From Mailhella massiliensis (GTDB lineage: Bacteria; Desulfobacterota; Desulfovibrionia; Desulfovibrionales; Desulfovibrionaceae), in NCBI RefSeq assembly GCF_900155525.1, contig NZ_LT706951.1:256129-320128 (forward strand): DNA of 64,000 nt, given 5' to 3'. Positions 9,120 to 16,677 of the stretch are shown here, piece by piece. How positions within the stretch are numbered: the stretch's first letter is position 1; each line of letters opens with the position of its first letter. A program made the translations under genes and the position numbers. Under the pieces are notes generated by a model that was not told the origin of the DNA, made no database searches, and saw nothing but the letters and a program-made list of their open reading frames with translations.

Positions 9120-10403
9120 TCAGCGGTTGGAGGCGAGGGCCTGATCGATGTCGGCGATGAGGTCTTCGGCGTTTTCAATACCGCAGGAGAAGCGCACGAG
9201 TTCCGGCGGAATGCCGCACTTTTTCAGTTCTTCGTCGTTCATCTGACGATGCGTGGCGTTGGCCGGGTGCAGGCAGCAGGTACGGGCATCGGCCACATGG
9301 GTTTCAATGGCGGCAAGACGCAGGTGCTTCATGAAGTTTTCCGCAGCCTTGCGGCCGCCCTTCACGCCGAAGCTCACCACGCCGCAGGAGCCGTTGGGCA
9401 GGTACTTCCTGGCAAGATCGTAGTACTTGTCGCCGGGAAGTTCAGGGTAGCGCACCCAGTCCACCAGGTCATGTTCGCTGAGGAACTTCGCCACGGCGAG
9501 GCCGTTGGCGCAGTGGCGGGCCATACGCACATGCAGGCTTTCCAGACCGATGTTCAGCAGAAAAGCGTTCTGCGGGGACTGGATGGAGCCGAAGTCGCGC
9601 ATGAGCTGGGCCGTGGCCTTGGTGATGTACGCGCCGGCATTGCCGAACTTGGTGGCATAGGTGATGCCGTGATAGCTTTCATCGGGCGTGCAGAGACCGG
9701 GGAACTTGTCGGCGTGGGCCATCCAGTCGAACTTGCCGGAATCCACGATGCAGCCGCCCACGGCAGCGCCGTGACCGTCCATGTACTTGGTGGTGGAATG
9801 CACCACGATGTCGGCGCCCCATTCGATGGGGCGGCAGTTCACGGGCGTGGCGAAGGTGTTGTCGATGATGAGCGGCACGCCGTGATCATGCGCGGCCTTG
9901 GCGAAGCGCTCGATGTCGAGCACGACAAGCGCGGGGTTGGCGATGGTTTCACCGAACACGGCCTTGGTGTTGGGGCGGAAGGCGGCTTCCAGTTCCTCGT
10001 CGGAGCAGTCGGGCGTGACGAAGGTGAAGTCGATGCCCATGCGCTTCATGGTGACGGCGAAGAGGTTGTAGGTGCCGCCGTAAATGGTGGAGGAGGCCAC
10101 CACATGGTCGCCCGCGCTCGCCAGGTTGAACACGCTGAAGAACGAGGCGGCCTGCCCGGAGGAAGTGAGCATGGCGGCGGTGCCGCCTTCAAGCTCGGCT
10201 ATCTTGGCGGCCACATAGTCGTTGGTGGGGTTCTGCAGACGGGTGTAGAAGTAGCCGCTGGCCTCAAGGTCGAACAGCTTTCCCATATCCTCGCTGGTGT
10301 TGTACTTGAACGTGGTGCTCTGGATGATGGGAATCTGCCGGGGTTCGCCGTTGCCGGGGGTGTATCCGCCCTGTACGCAGGTGGTGTCGATATGCTTGCT
10401 CAT
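9120..10403 (-). CDS. metY: O-acetylhomoserine sulfhydrylase (aminocarboxypropyltransferase)
   Basis: A PLP enzyme of the Cys/Met metabolism family, 427 residues, the length typical of MetY. It joins O-acetylhomoserine and sulfide to make homocysteine, which suits an organism with plentiful internal sulfide. Visible motifs are LTSSGQAA, SSTIYGGTYNLF, LIIDNTFATPVNCRP and the PLP lysine K206 in HSTTKYMDGHG. The family-specific insertion length and the C-terminal VRFSCGIENAEDLIADI also fit. The ATG follows AGGA with good spacing. Upstream lies a long leader with promoter, inverted repeat, small ORF and terminator, described separately. Confidence 0.95.
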   Translation of the reverse strand: MSKHIDTTCVQGGYTPGNGEPRQIPIIQSTTFKYNTSEDMGKLFDLEASGYFYTRLQNPTNDYVAAKIAELEGGTAAMLTSSGQAASFFSVFNLASAGDHVVASSTIYGGTYNLFAVTMKRMGIDFTFVTPDCSDEELEAAFRPNTKAVFGETIANPALVVLDIERFAKAAHDHGVPLIIDNTFATPVNCRPIEWGADIVVHSTTKYMDGHGAAVGGCIVDSGKFDWMAHADKFPGLCTPDESYHGITYATKFGNAGAYITKATAQLMRDFGSIQSPQNAFLLNIGLESLHVRMARHCANGLAVAKFLSEHDLVDWVRYPELPGDKYYDLARKYLPNGSCGVVSFGVKGGRKAAENFMKHLRLAAIETHVADARTCCLHPANATHRQMNDEELKKCGIPPELVRFSCGIENAEDLIADIDQALASNR

Positions 10404-10514
10404 GCGATATCCTTTGTTGCGGCGTTTTGCCGTTCATAAACGTCTGTTGTGCCTGCCGGAGAGGCTGGAAGCTGATGGCAGCGTGTTTCGCCGGCAAGGT
10501 ATGGTGAACAAAAA

Positions 10515-10543
10515 TGAAAAAGCCCGCGCTTGTCGCACGGGCT
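10515..10543 (-). terminator. Intrinsic terminator inside the metY leader
   Basis: On the minus strand AGCCCGTGC (10543-10535) pairs with GCGCGGGCT (10529-10521), including one G-U pair, over a five-base loop, and is followed by TTTTTC. It lies 16 bases after the stop codon of the small ORF and about 110 bases before the metY start, so it would cut the metY transcript unless bypassed. Confidence 0.75.
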
Positions 10544-10558
10544 CCCTGCCGACTGATG

Positions 10559-10639
10559 TCAGGCATGAAAGGAGAGCGGTGCGACTGTTGTTTCGCCCCT
10601 GCACATGCGTTCGTCGAGAAGTTCGAGGAAGTATTCCAT
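10559..10639 (-). CDS. Putative 26-residue leader peptide upstream of metY
   Basis: This short minus-strand frame begins MEYFLELLDERM and ends PLSFHA. It lies between the predicted metY promoter and the internal terminator. An AAGGCAGG element stands about nine bases before its ATG. I do not recognise the peptide, and it holds no run of Met or Cys codons of the kind expected in a classical attenuator. It may be a small protein in its own right, a leader whose translation affects the terminator, or chance. The spacing from promoter to ORF to terminator is what makes it worth listing. Confidence 0.4.
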   Translation of the reverse strand: MEYFLELLDERMCRGETTVAPLSFHA

Positions 10640-10653
10640 ATCATGCCTGCCTT

Positions 10654-10669
10654 GATATAACTCTATATC
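10654..10669 (-). promoter_or_regulatory. Inverted repeat at the predicted metY transcription start
   Basis: GATATA (10654-10659) and TATATC (10664-10669) form a symmetric site with a four-base gap, directly downstream of the predicted -10 box. More GATAT/ATATC half-sites flank it at 10638-10642 and 10707-10711. The position suits a repressor operator. SahR-type ArsR regulators control methionine genes in this group, but I cannot confirm which protein binds here. Confidence 0.55.
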
Positions 10670-10677
10670 TGGAAATC

Positions 10678-10706
10678 CTTATATTGTGCTCTTTCAAAAA
10701 TGTCAA
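10678..10706 (-). promoter_or_regulatory. Sigma70-type promoter of metY
   Basis: On the minus strand TTGACA (10706-10701) and TATAAG (10683-10678) are separated by 17 bases, a near-consensus match. Transcription would start near 10671-10669, giving a leader of about 265 bases before the metY ATG. Confidence 0.75.
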
Positions 10707-10711
10707 GATAT

Positions 10712-11256
10712 GAGAAAGGGTTTCAAAAAATTCTTTTTTTGCAGGGAGAAGAAGAGCACGGGCAGGAGGGGGAAAAGGCGCCCGCCGTCCTTGGAGCGTG
10801 CGGGTTTTCCCCGTACGGACACGGAGTCTTCCCAGAGAGTCGCCTTGTCGCCGGGAGCTTTTGGGGCGCCTTCCCGCATGTCCGTACGGGGAACATTTTC
10901 ATGGAAACGCGGGGAGAATGGTTTCGGAGCGGGAATACCGAAAAAGCCGGAGGGGTATCCTCTTTGCCGGAGGGCTCAAGGGCGAACGTGCTTTTTTTAA
11001 GGAACGGCATGGCTGCAAACGATGCTCCGGCACGGCCTCGGAAGGGAAAACGGAAGAAGCGGCCGGGCATCGGCAGCAGACGCGAAGAAGGCCCCGACAT
11101 GGAAAATGCCGGGGCCCTGGAGGAGTGGCCGCAGAAGCGGCTCGGAAAAAACAGCTCCCGTTCCGGTCCGCCGTGGACGGAGGGCGCGGGGAACGCCCTG
11201 TTCTTACGGGCGGGGCAGCACAAGCATGGCGCTGCAGGAGTGAGAGCGCGGTATGC
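10712..11256. other. Non-coding region with a long inverted repeat
   Basis: No gene is supported in this 545-base stretch: the open frames lack ribosome binding sites and recognisable protein. It holds a perfect 15-base inverted repeat, TTCCCCGTACGGACA at 10807-10821 and its complement at 10879-10893, each centred on the palindrome CCGTACGG. It also holds a hairpin at 11090-11116 (GGCCCCG/CGGGGCC). On the minus strand that hairpin is followed by TTCTTC, so it may serve as a weak terminator for the cupin gene. Confidence 0.5.
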
Positions 11257-11664
11257 TTACGGAAGGGCGTCGTATTCGCTGTCCGACACTTCTTCCTGCC
11301 ATTCGTTGCGCGTCTCTTCGCCCGGCACTTCCACGGCCACATGGGCGAACCAGCTGTCCTTTGCGGCGCCGTGCCAGTGCTTCACGCCTGCGGGAATGAT
11401 GACCACATCGCCCGGATGCAGTTCCCGTGCGGGGCTTCCCCATGCCTGATACCAGCCCCTGCCGGCGGTGCACAGCAGAATCTGTCCGCCGTTCCTCGCG
11501 GCGTGATGGGTGTGCCAGTGGTTGCGGCAGCCGGGTTCGAAAGTCACGTTGCCGATGACCACGCCTTCCGTGGAAAGCATGCTGAGCCAGCTGTTGCCCG
11601 TAAAATATGCGGCATAGGCGGTGTTGGCTTCGCCTCTGGGGAAGAGATCGGTGATGGTATTCAT
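11257..11664 (-). CDS. Cupin-domain protein
   Basis: A 135-residue single-domain cupin. The metal-binding histidines are visible in the first motif (WHTHHAARNGGQILLC) and the second (HPGDVVIIPAGVKHWHGA). The frame extends 30 residues upstream, but the ATG at 11664 follows GGAGC and begins the conserved MNTITDLFP stretch. It resembles the small cupins annotated as (R)-mandelonitrile-lyase-like or as partners of carboxymuconolactone decarboxylases; the substrate is unknown. It is the last of four minus-strand genes (hydrolase, hydrolase, MFS, cupin) divergent from a LysR regulator. Confidence 0.83.
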   Translation of the reverse strand: MNTITDLFPRGEANTAYAAYFTGNSWLSMLSTEGVVIGNVTFEPGCRNHWHTHHAARNGGQILLCTAGRGWYQAWGSPARELHPGDVVIIPAGVKHWHGAAKDSWFAHVAVEVPGEETRNEWQEEVSDSEYDALP

Positions 11665-11882
11665 AATTGCTCCTTTGCGGTGCGGAAGATTGAAGGGCAC
11701 GGAGAGCCTCCGTTTCCGGCCCGGATGGGCGGAGTCTCCGCTGTTTCCGGGCATGAAGAAAGCCTAGCGCGGATTATCCGGGGGGCATAGGGCCTGTTCT
11801 CTCGATTTCTTGCACGATTCTCTCGGCTTTTTTCGTTTTCGGGTATCCTTTCACAGAAAAAGGCCGGATGTTCCGCACGCTT

Positions 11883-13082
11883 TTAAGGAAGGCGCTTACC
11901 CGTGATCCGGGCGTGGAGCGCGAAGCTCATCATGGCCAGAAGCGCGGCGGTACAGAGCAGTCCCGAAGCAAGAAGGAAGATGCCCGACATGCCCGAGGCG
12001 TCGTAGATGCTGCCGCCCGTCGCCGCCGCGCCGCCTATGGAAAACTGTATGGCCGCCACGGAAAGTCCGCCTGCGATTTCCGCCCTGTCGGCCAGGGTAA
12101 GGGCTATCCATGCCGTCCAGCCTACGCAGATGAGACCGAAACCGAAGCCCCAGACAAGGACGAGAGCGATGTTCACGGCCGTATGCGCCGGTGCGCAGAG
12201 CAGTACCAGAGCCGTTGCCGCAAGGCAGGCATGAACGCCGAGCATGGTAAGCCGTAAACTTCTGTTCAGCAGAAAGCCTGCGCAGAACGTGCCCAGAGTA
12301 TTGGCAATTCCGTAGGCCAGAAGCGTGGCGGAAAGCCCGGCAGGCTCCAGTGCGAGGCTGTGCTCCAGATAGGGGCGGAGGTAGGTGAACAGAGAGTGAT
12401 AGCCGCCGTAACTGAAGATGGTGGCCGCCATTCCTGCGAGAGCCCACCTGACCTTGAGCAGGCTGAACATGCCGGCAAAGTCGTTTCCCGGGCGGGGAGG
12501 AATGGAAGGCAGCGCCATATACTGCCAGATGAGAGACACGAGCCCCGGAGCGGAGGAGAACAAAAACACGTTGCGCCAGCCGAAATGCGCTTCCAGGAGA
12601 CTTGCCAGAGGCAGGGAAAGAATGGTGGCCACGGCCACGCCGGAATAAAGAACGCTCAGCGCGCGGGGAATGTCTTTTTGCGGCACGAGCTGAATGGTGA
12701 CGGCCGAGGCCATGGACCAGAAGCCTCCTACGCATACGCCGAGCAGCCCCCGTCCCAGCATGAGCATGGCATAGCTTTGCGCCGAGGCGACGATGATGTT
12801 GGAGATGATGAGCAGTGCGGAAAGAAGGAGCAGGATGCGCCGCCTGTCGGTATGCCGGGTGAGGGGGGCGAGCAGAAGGCTGGTGACCATGGCCAGCGCT
12901 CCCACGGCGGTGACGCTCCGGCCTGCCATGCCTTCGGAGATTCCGAGTCCCTGAGAAAGGGGAGTAAGCAGGCTGACGGGGGTGAATTCGGCGGAAATGA
13001 GGCAGGTGACGCCCATGAACAGGGAAAATACGGCGAACCAGCGGGCCTTGGCGACCGGTGCGTCACAGGGGGGAGTCTGCAT
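11883..13082 (-). CDS. MFS exporter (DHA1-type drug/sugar efflux)
   Basis: A 399-residue major facilitator with about 12 hydrophobic segments. Family features include a start region ending in FTPVSLLTPLSQGLGISEG, an APLTRHTDRRR loop matching the conserved A motif between helices 2 and 3, and the MLGRGLLGVCVGGFWSM helix 4. This pattern is that of the YdhP/AraJ/SotB-like exporters, which use the proton gradient to extrude drugs, sugars or amino-acid derivatives. The ribosome binding site before the start is weak (AGAGA). It lies between the cupin and a secreted hydrolase in the LysR-linked cluster. Substrate unknown. Confidence 0.88.
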   Translation of the reverse strand: MQTPPCDAPVAKARWFAVFSLFMGVTCLISAEFTPVSLLTPLSQGLGISEGMAGRSVTAVGALAMVTSLLLAPLTRHTDRRRILLLLSALLIISNIIVASAQSYAMLMLGRGLLGVCVGGFWSMASAVTIQLVPQKDIPRALSVLYSGVAVATILSLPLASLLEAHFGWRNVFLFSSAPGLVSLIWQYMALPSIPPRPGNDFAGMFSLLKVRWALAGMAATIFSYGGYHSLFTYLRPYLEHSLALEPAGLSATLLAYGIANTLGTFCAGFLLNRSLRLTMLGVHACLAATALVLLCAPAHTAVNIALVLVWGFGFGLICVGWTAWIALTLADRAEIAGGLSVAAIQFSIGGAAATGGSIYDASGMSGIFLLASGLLCTAALLAMMSFALHARITGKRLP

Positions 13083-13204
13083 GGCGGATCTCTGTGAAAA
13101 AAGGTGGGGCGGCGCCGTCCCTGCATGGAGCGTGCGCCGCCGGGCGCATCCGGGAAAGAGCGTCCGATGCGGGAGCGGCCCGCCTTCCCGGCGGATCTGT
13201 GCAG

Positions 13205-14251
13205 TTAGTTCAAGCTCTTCTTGAAGAATTCTGCGAGTCTGTCGAAGGGAATGAGGCTGACGCGATCGTACAGATCCACATGCCCTGCGCCGGGTACGAT
13301 AAGCAGTTCCTTGGGTTCTGCGGCACGGCGGTAGGCATCTTCACTGAATTCGATGGAATGGGCGTTTTCCCCGGTAATGAAGAGCAGCGGCCGGGGAGAA
13401 ATGGTTTCTATGTCGTTGAACGGGTAGAAGTTCATGAACTTCACGTTGCTGGTGAGCGTGGGGTGCGTGGTGGTGAGGGGGGAAGCGCCTTCGGGCGTGA
13501 ATTCTCCCCGGCTGGTGCGGTAGAAGGAGTAGAACTCGCGTTCCACGGGCGTGGACTGCTCCGTCAGTTCATGCACGGTTCCGCCGGTATAGAGCGGTTC
13601 CTTTCCGGCAAATTCCGCATAGCGCTGTTCGGCTGCCTGCTGAAGAACGGCCCTGCGGTCTTCCAGAGACATGGAGTGCCGCAGACCGTTGCGGTTGGCT
13701 GCGCCCATATCGTACATGCTTACCGTGGCGACGGCCTTGAGCCTGGGATCGATTTTTGCTGCGCTGATGGCGAAGCTCCCGCTGCCGCAGATGCCCACCG
13801 CGCCGATGCTTTCGCGTCTGACGAAGTCGCGCGTGCCGAGAAAGTCCACCGCCGCGCTGAAGGCTTCGGCGTACATGTCGGGAGAAACGGCGTTGCGGGG
13901 CCGGCCTTCGCTTTCTCCCCAGAAGGGCAGATCGATGGACAGCGTGACGAATCCCTTTTCGGCCAGCCTGGCGGCATAAAGGTCGGCGCTCTGTTCCTTG
14001 ACCGCTCCCATGGGATGCCCCACGATCACGGCGGCGAGCCTGGAGCCTTTTTCCATGCCTTTCGGCGTATAGAGATGTCCTGCGACCTTCATGGTGTACA
14101 GGGTGGGGAAGGATACCTTTTCCCTGTTCACCTTGTCGCTCTGGTAGAAGTTCGCGGCATCGGCGGGAACGGCGATGTCCTGAGCCTGTGAGGGAACGGC
14201 CGGGGCAAGAAGAAGGCCGAGCATGGAGGCGGCGATAAGCGTCTTTTTCAT
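13205..14251 (-). CDS. Secreted dienelactone-hydrolase-like alpha/beta hydrolase
   Basis: A 348-residue alpha/beta hydrolase with a Sec signal peptide (MKKTLIAASMLGLLLAPAVPSQA, likely cleaved after SQA), so a periplasmic enzyme. The nucleophile elbow reads GICGSGSFA. A Cys at the usual nucleophile position is seen in dienelactone hydrolases and in YcjY-like proteins. Later IDLPFWGESEGRP, FITGENAHS and PGAGHVDLYD supply plausible acid and His residues. The ATG at 14251 follows AAGGAG; the frame upstream of it is not translated. It is in the divergent LysR cluster next to a second secreted hydrolase. The substrate is unknown. Confidence 0.85.
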   Translation of the reverse strand: MKKTLIAASMLGLLLAPAVPSQAQDIAVPADAANFYQSDKVNREKVSFPTLYTMKVAGHLYTPKGMEKGSRLAAVIVGHPMGAVKEQSADLYAARLAEKGFVTLSIDLPFWGESEGRPRNAVSPDMYAEAFSAAVDFLGTRDFVRRESIGAVGICGSGSFAISAAKIDPRLKAVATVSMYDMGAANRNGLRHSMSLEDRRAVLQQAAEQRYAEFAGKEPLYTGGTVHELTEQSTPVEREFYSFYRTSRGEFTPEGASPLTTTHPTLTSNVKFMNFYPFNDIETISPRPLLFITGENAHSIEFSEDAYRRAAEPKELLIVPGAGHVDLYDRVSLIPFDRLAEFFKKSLN

Positions 14252-14383
14252 GGTGTCTCCTTGTCGTCTGAAGGTTGATGTCATCCGCCGGGGCGGTTTT
14301 TGGGTGCAGAGGAGCAAGGTGCATTCCGCGCGGCGGGAAAAGGCCGGCGGAATACACCCTGATGCAGGATGAGGGAGGATTGT

Positions 14384-15418
14384 TCAGCGTTCTTCGGGGG
14401 CGGAAGACTTCAGATGAGTTCTGAAGAATCGGCCGAGTTCCTGAAAGTGGAACCGGGCTTCCGGCATGTCTTCATTCATGTGATACTGGGCGTGGGAGAG
14501 CCCTTCGAACACGATGAGGTCGGCGGGGACTCCCGCCTCGCGCAGTTTCAGGTGCATGCGTACGGTATTGCTGAGAAAAAGATCTCTCGTGCCGGAAGTG
14601 AGCATGGTGGGAGGAAAGCCCCGTACATCGCCCCGCGCGGGGGAAAGGAAGGGGTCGGTCATGTCGTGCCCCGCGCTGTAGATTTCCGCAGCTCCGGCAA
14701 GCCACCCGTCGTAGCCGACAAGGATGTTGTCCACTTCTTCGTTGGTGAAGTAGCTGTCGCCGGTTTTGCCGAGCTCCGTCCAGGGGGTTCCCGCTCCCAG
14801 TGCGGCGGGAAGGGGGAGATTTTCCGCCCTAGCTCTCAAAGCGAGGATGAGCGTCATGGCTCCGCCTGTGGATGTGCCGAAAACGCCGATGCGTTCTGCG
14901 GGCGTACGGGAGAGAAGATGGCGGTATACGGCCATGGCATCGTCCATGGCGGCAGGATACGGGAAATCGGGAGCCATACGGTAGTCCACGGAAATGATTT
15001 TGAATTTTCCGATGCCTGCCATGAGTACGGCTTCCTGAGTGCCGGCTTCTCCCTGCCCCAGAACATAACCGCCGCCGTGCAGGTGCAGAAGAATGCGCCC
15101 GTCGTCGGCAACGTCCTTCGGTTCTATGATGAAAACCGGTACTCCCGCCATGACGTCGGAGCGGGAGGTGACACCCAGCTTTTCCCGCAGCGCGGGCAGG
15201 GCGGCGCACTGCTTTTCAGCCATGGCCGAGGCCCAGGCCTTCCATTCTTCCGCATTCTGCGGTCGTCTGCGCCAGTTGTCGGGAATACCGGCCGATATCA
15301 TGGCTCCAAGTTCGGGACTGACCGTATCCGGCACGGGGAAGGCGGATTCTCCGGCGCTTACGGGCAGCGAGGGCAGCGTGAGCAAGGCGGAAAGCAGAAC
15401 GGAGGCAAAGGTTTTCAT
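14384..15418 (-). CDS. Secreted HSL-family esterase (alpha/beta hydrolase fold 3)
   Basis: A 344-residue esterase with an N-terminal signal peptide (ending LPSLPVSAG). The HSL-family oxyanion motif HGGGYVLG appears near residue 130, followed by SVDYRMAPDFPYPAA, the nucleophile elbow GTSTGGA and a C-terminal SHAQYHM histidine. In the family these enzymes hydrolyse short-chain esters or lactones. The ATG at 15418 has AGGAG at the right distance. As the first gene transcribed away from the LysR regulator, it is the best candidate for direct control; the next gene begins 132 bases after its stop. Confidence 0.88.
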   Translation of the reverse strand: MKTFASVLLSALLTLPSLPVSAGESAFPVPDTVSPELGAMISAGIPDNWRRRPQNAEEWKAWASAMAEKQCAALPALREKLGVTSRSDVMAGVPVFIIEPKDVADDGRILLHLHGGGYVLGQGEAGTQEAVLMAGIGKFKIISVDYRMAPDFPYPAAMDDAMAVYRHLLSRTPAERIGVFGTSTGGAMTLILALRARAENLPLPAALGAGTPWTELGKTGDSYFTNEEVDNILVGYDGWLAGAAEIYSAGHDMTDPFLSPARGDVRGFPPTMLTSGTRDLFLSNTVRMHLKLREAGVPADLIVFEGLSHAQYHMNEDMPEARFHFQELGRFFRTHLKSSAPEER

Positions 15419-15435
15419 GGTGACTCCTGTCAGGG

Positions 15436-15480
15436 ACGGAAAATTTGTTGACTTAGTTATAGGGGGGAGGAATATCAATA
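15436..15480 (-). promoter_or_regulatory. Candidate promoter of the hydrolase cluster
   Basis: Two overlapping minus-strand candidates are visible: TTGCTA with TATAAC at a 17-base spacing, and slightly upstream TTGATA with TATTCC, also at 17. Either would transcribe the hydrolase-hydrolase-MFS-cupin genes. Which one is used cannot be told. Confidence 0.4.
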
Positions 15481-15506
15481 GCAAATACTTATATCAAATA
15501 GAAAAC

Positions 15507-15523
15507 CATGCCTTATAGGCATG
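15507..15523. promoter_or_regulatory. LysR-type T-N11-A operator
   Basis: CATGCCTTATAGGCATG is a perfect 6+6 inverted repeat with a five-base centre and contains the TGCC...GGCA form of the T-N11-A box bound by LysR-type regulators. It lies between the LysR gene and the divergent esterase gene, where family members usually bind. Confidence 0.65.
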
Positions 15524-15610
15524 ACAGGGGCGGTTGATGCCGGAAAAACAGACCGTATCGGAAATATGCCGCCATGCTCGTCCGGCGGAAGGCGGACAAA
15601 GGGGGAAGCC

Positions 15611-16504
15611 GTGGAACTTCGGGTACTGCGTTATTTTCTGGCTGTAGCCGGGGAACAGAACATATCAAGAGCGGCGGAATTTCTGCACGTCACACAGCCT
15701 ACGCTTTCCCGCCAGATCATGGATCTGGAGGAGGAACTCGGCAAAAAACTGTTTCTGCGCGGAGGGCGGCGGATGGTGCTGACGGAAGAGGGCATGTTCC
15801 TGCGCAAGAGGGCGCAGGAAATCGTGGCCCTTGCCGACAGAACGGTGGAGGAGTTCCGTTCGGCGGATGAGGAGGTAAGCGGCGACGTATATATAGGCGG
15901 CGGGGAAAGCCGCGCCATGCGCATCATTGCGGGAGCGGCACGCCGCCTTTCTTCTTCGCATCCGCATATATCCTATCACCTTTTCAGCGGCAATGCGGCC
16001 GAGGTGACGGAAAAGCTGGACGAAGGGCTGGTGGATTTCGGCGTATTCGTGGGGCCGACCGATCTTGCCAGGTACGAGTATGTGCATCTGCCGGTGATGG
16101 ACGTATGGGGGGTGCTCATGCGCCGTGATCATCCCCTTTCGGAGAAAAGGGCGCTGCGTCCCGAGGATGTGGCGGAACTTCCCCTGTTCTGTTCGCGGCA
16201 GGCGCTGGTGGTCAATGAAATTTCCGGCTGGCTGGGGGAAAGCTGCGATCGGCTTCGGGTGGTGGGGACCTATAATCTGCTGTACAACGCCTCGGTCATG
16301 GTGGAGGCGGGCATGGGCTGCGCCCTGTGCCTTGACGGCATTGTGCGCTGCGAGGAGGAAGGCCCCTTGTGCTTCCGCCCGCTGGAACCCAGGCTGGAAG
16401 TGGGGCTTGCCGTGGCATGGAAGAAGTACCGGGGCTTCTCCCGCGCGGCGGAAAAGTTTCTGGATGCGCTTTTGAAGGAGAGCGAGGCGGAGGGAAAAGC
16501 CTGA
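15611..16504 (+). CDS. LysR-type transcriptional regulator
   Basis: A 297-residue LysR-type regulator: N-terminal winged helix-turn-helix (VELRVLRYFLAVAGEQNISR, then LHVTQPTLSRQI) and a C-terminal effector-binding domain with DFGVFVG and MGCALCLDGIV. I chose GTG 15611, preceded by GGGGGAAG, because it aligns with the usual LysR N terminus (MELRxLRYF); the frame upstream is longer but unlike the family. It faces away from the hydrolase cluster and probably controls it and itself through the T-N11-A palindrome between them. The inducer is unknown. Confidence 0.93.
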   Translation: MELRVLRYFLAVAGEQNISRAAEFLHVTQPTLSRQIMDLEEELGKKLFLRGGRRMVLTEEGMFLRKRAQEIVALADRTVEEFRSADEEVSGDVYIGGGESRAMRIIAGAARRLSSSHPHISYHLFSGNAAEVTEKLDEGLVDFGVFVGPTDLARYEYVHLPVMDVWGVLMRRDHPLSEKRALRPEDVAELPLFCSRQALVVNEISGWLGESCDRLRVVGTYNLLYNASVMVEAGMGCALCLDGIVRCEEEGPLCFRPLEPRLEVGLAVAWKKYRGFSRAAEKFLDALLKESEAEGKA

Positions 16505-16636
16505 GCGGCGTTCTCTGGAGGCTTTTCCTGAAAGGAGCGCTTTCAAAGAAAGAGGAAGAATATCCCCGGGCTGGCTTTGCTCTTCGGGAAGGGAAGATGT
16601 TCTGTGCCGTGCGCGGGGAGGCGGAAAGGCCTTGAT

Positions 16637-16669
16637 GAAAAAGGGGCCGCCTTCCGGGAAGGCGGCCCC
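16637..16669 (-). terminator. Terminator after the DUF362 gene
   Basis: On the minus strand a perfect GC-rich hairpin (GGGGCCGCCTTCC and its complement, 16643-16669) is followed by TTTTTC. It ends the lar-DUF362 transcript, about 10 bases past the DUF362 stop. Confidence 0.85.
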
Positions 16670-16677
16670 GCGTCGGC

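Noticed and set aside
10404-10670. SAM-I or SAM-II riboswitch before metY
   Set aside because: The conserved core motifs of those classes were not seen in the leader, so only an uncharacterised leader is proposed.
10700-11449. Open frame crossing the non-coding region into the cupin gene
   Set aside because: Low similarity to any protein type, no ribosome binding site, and it overlaps the cupin gene antisense.
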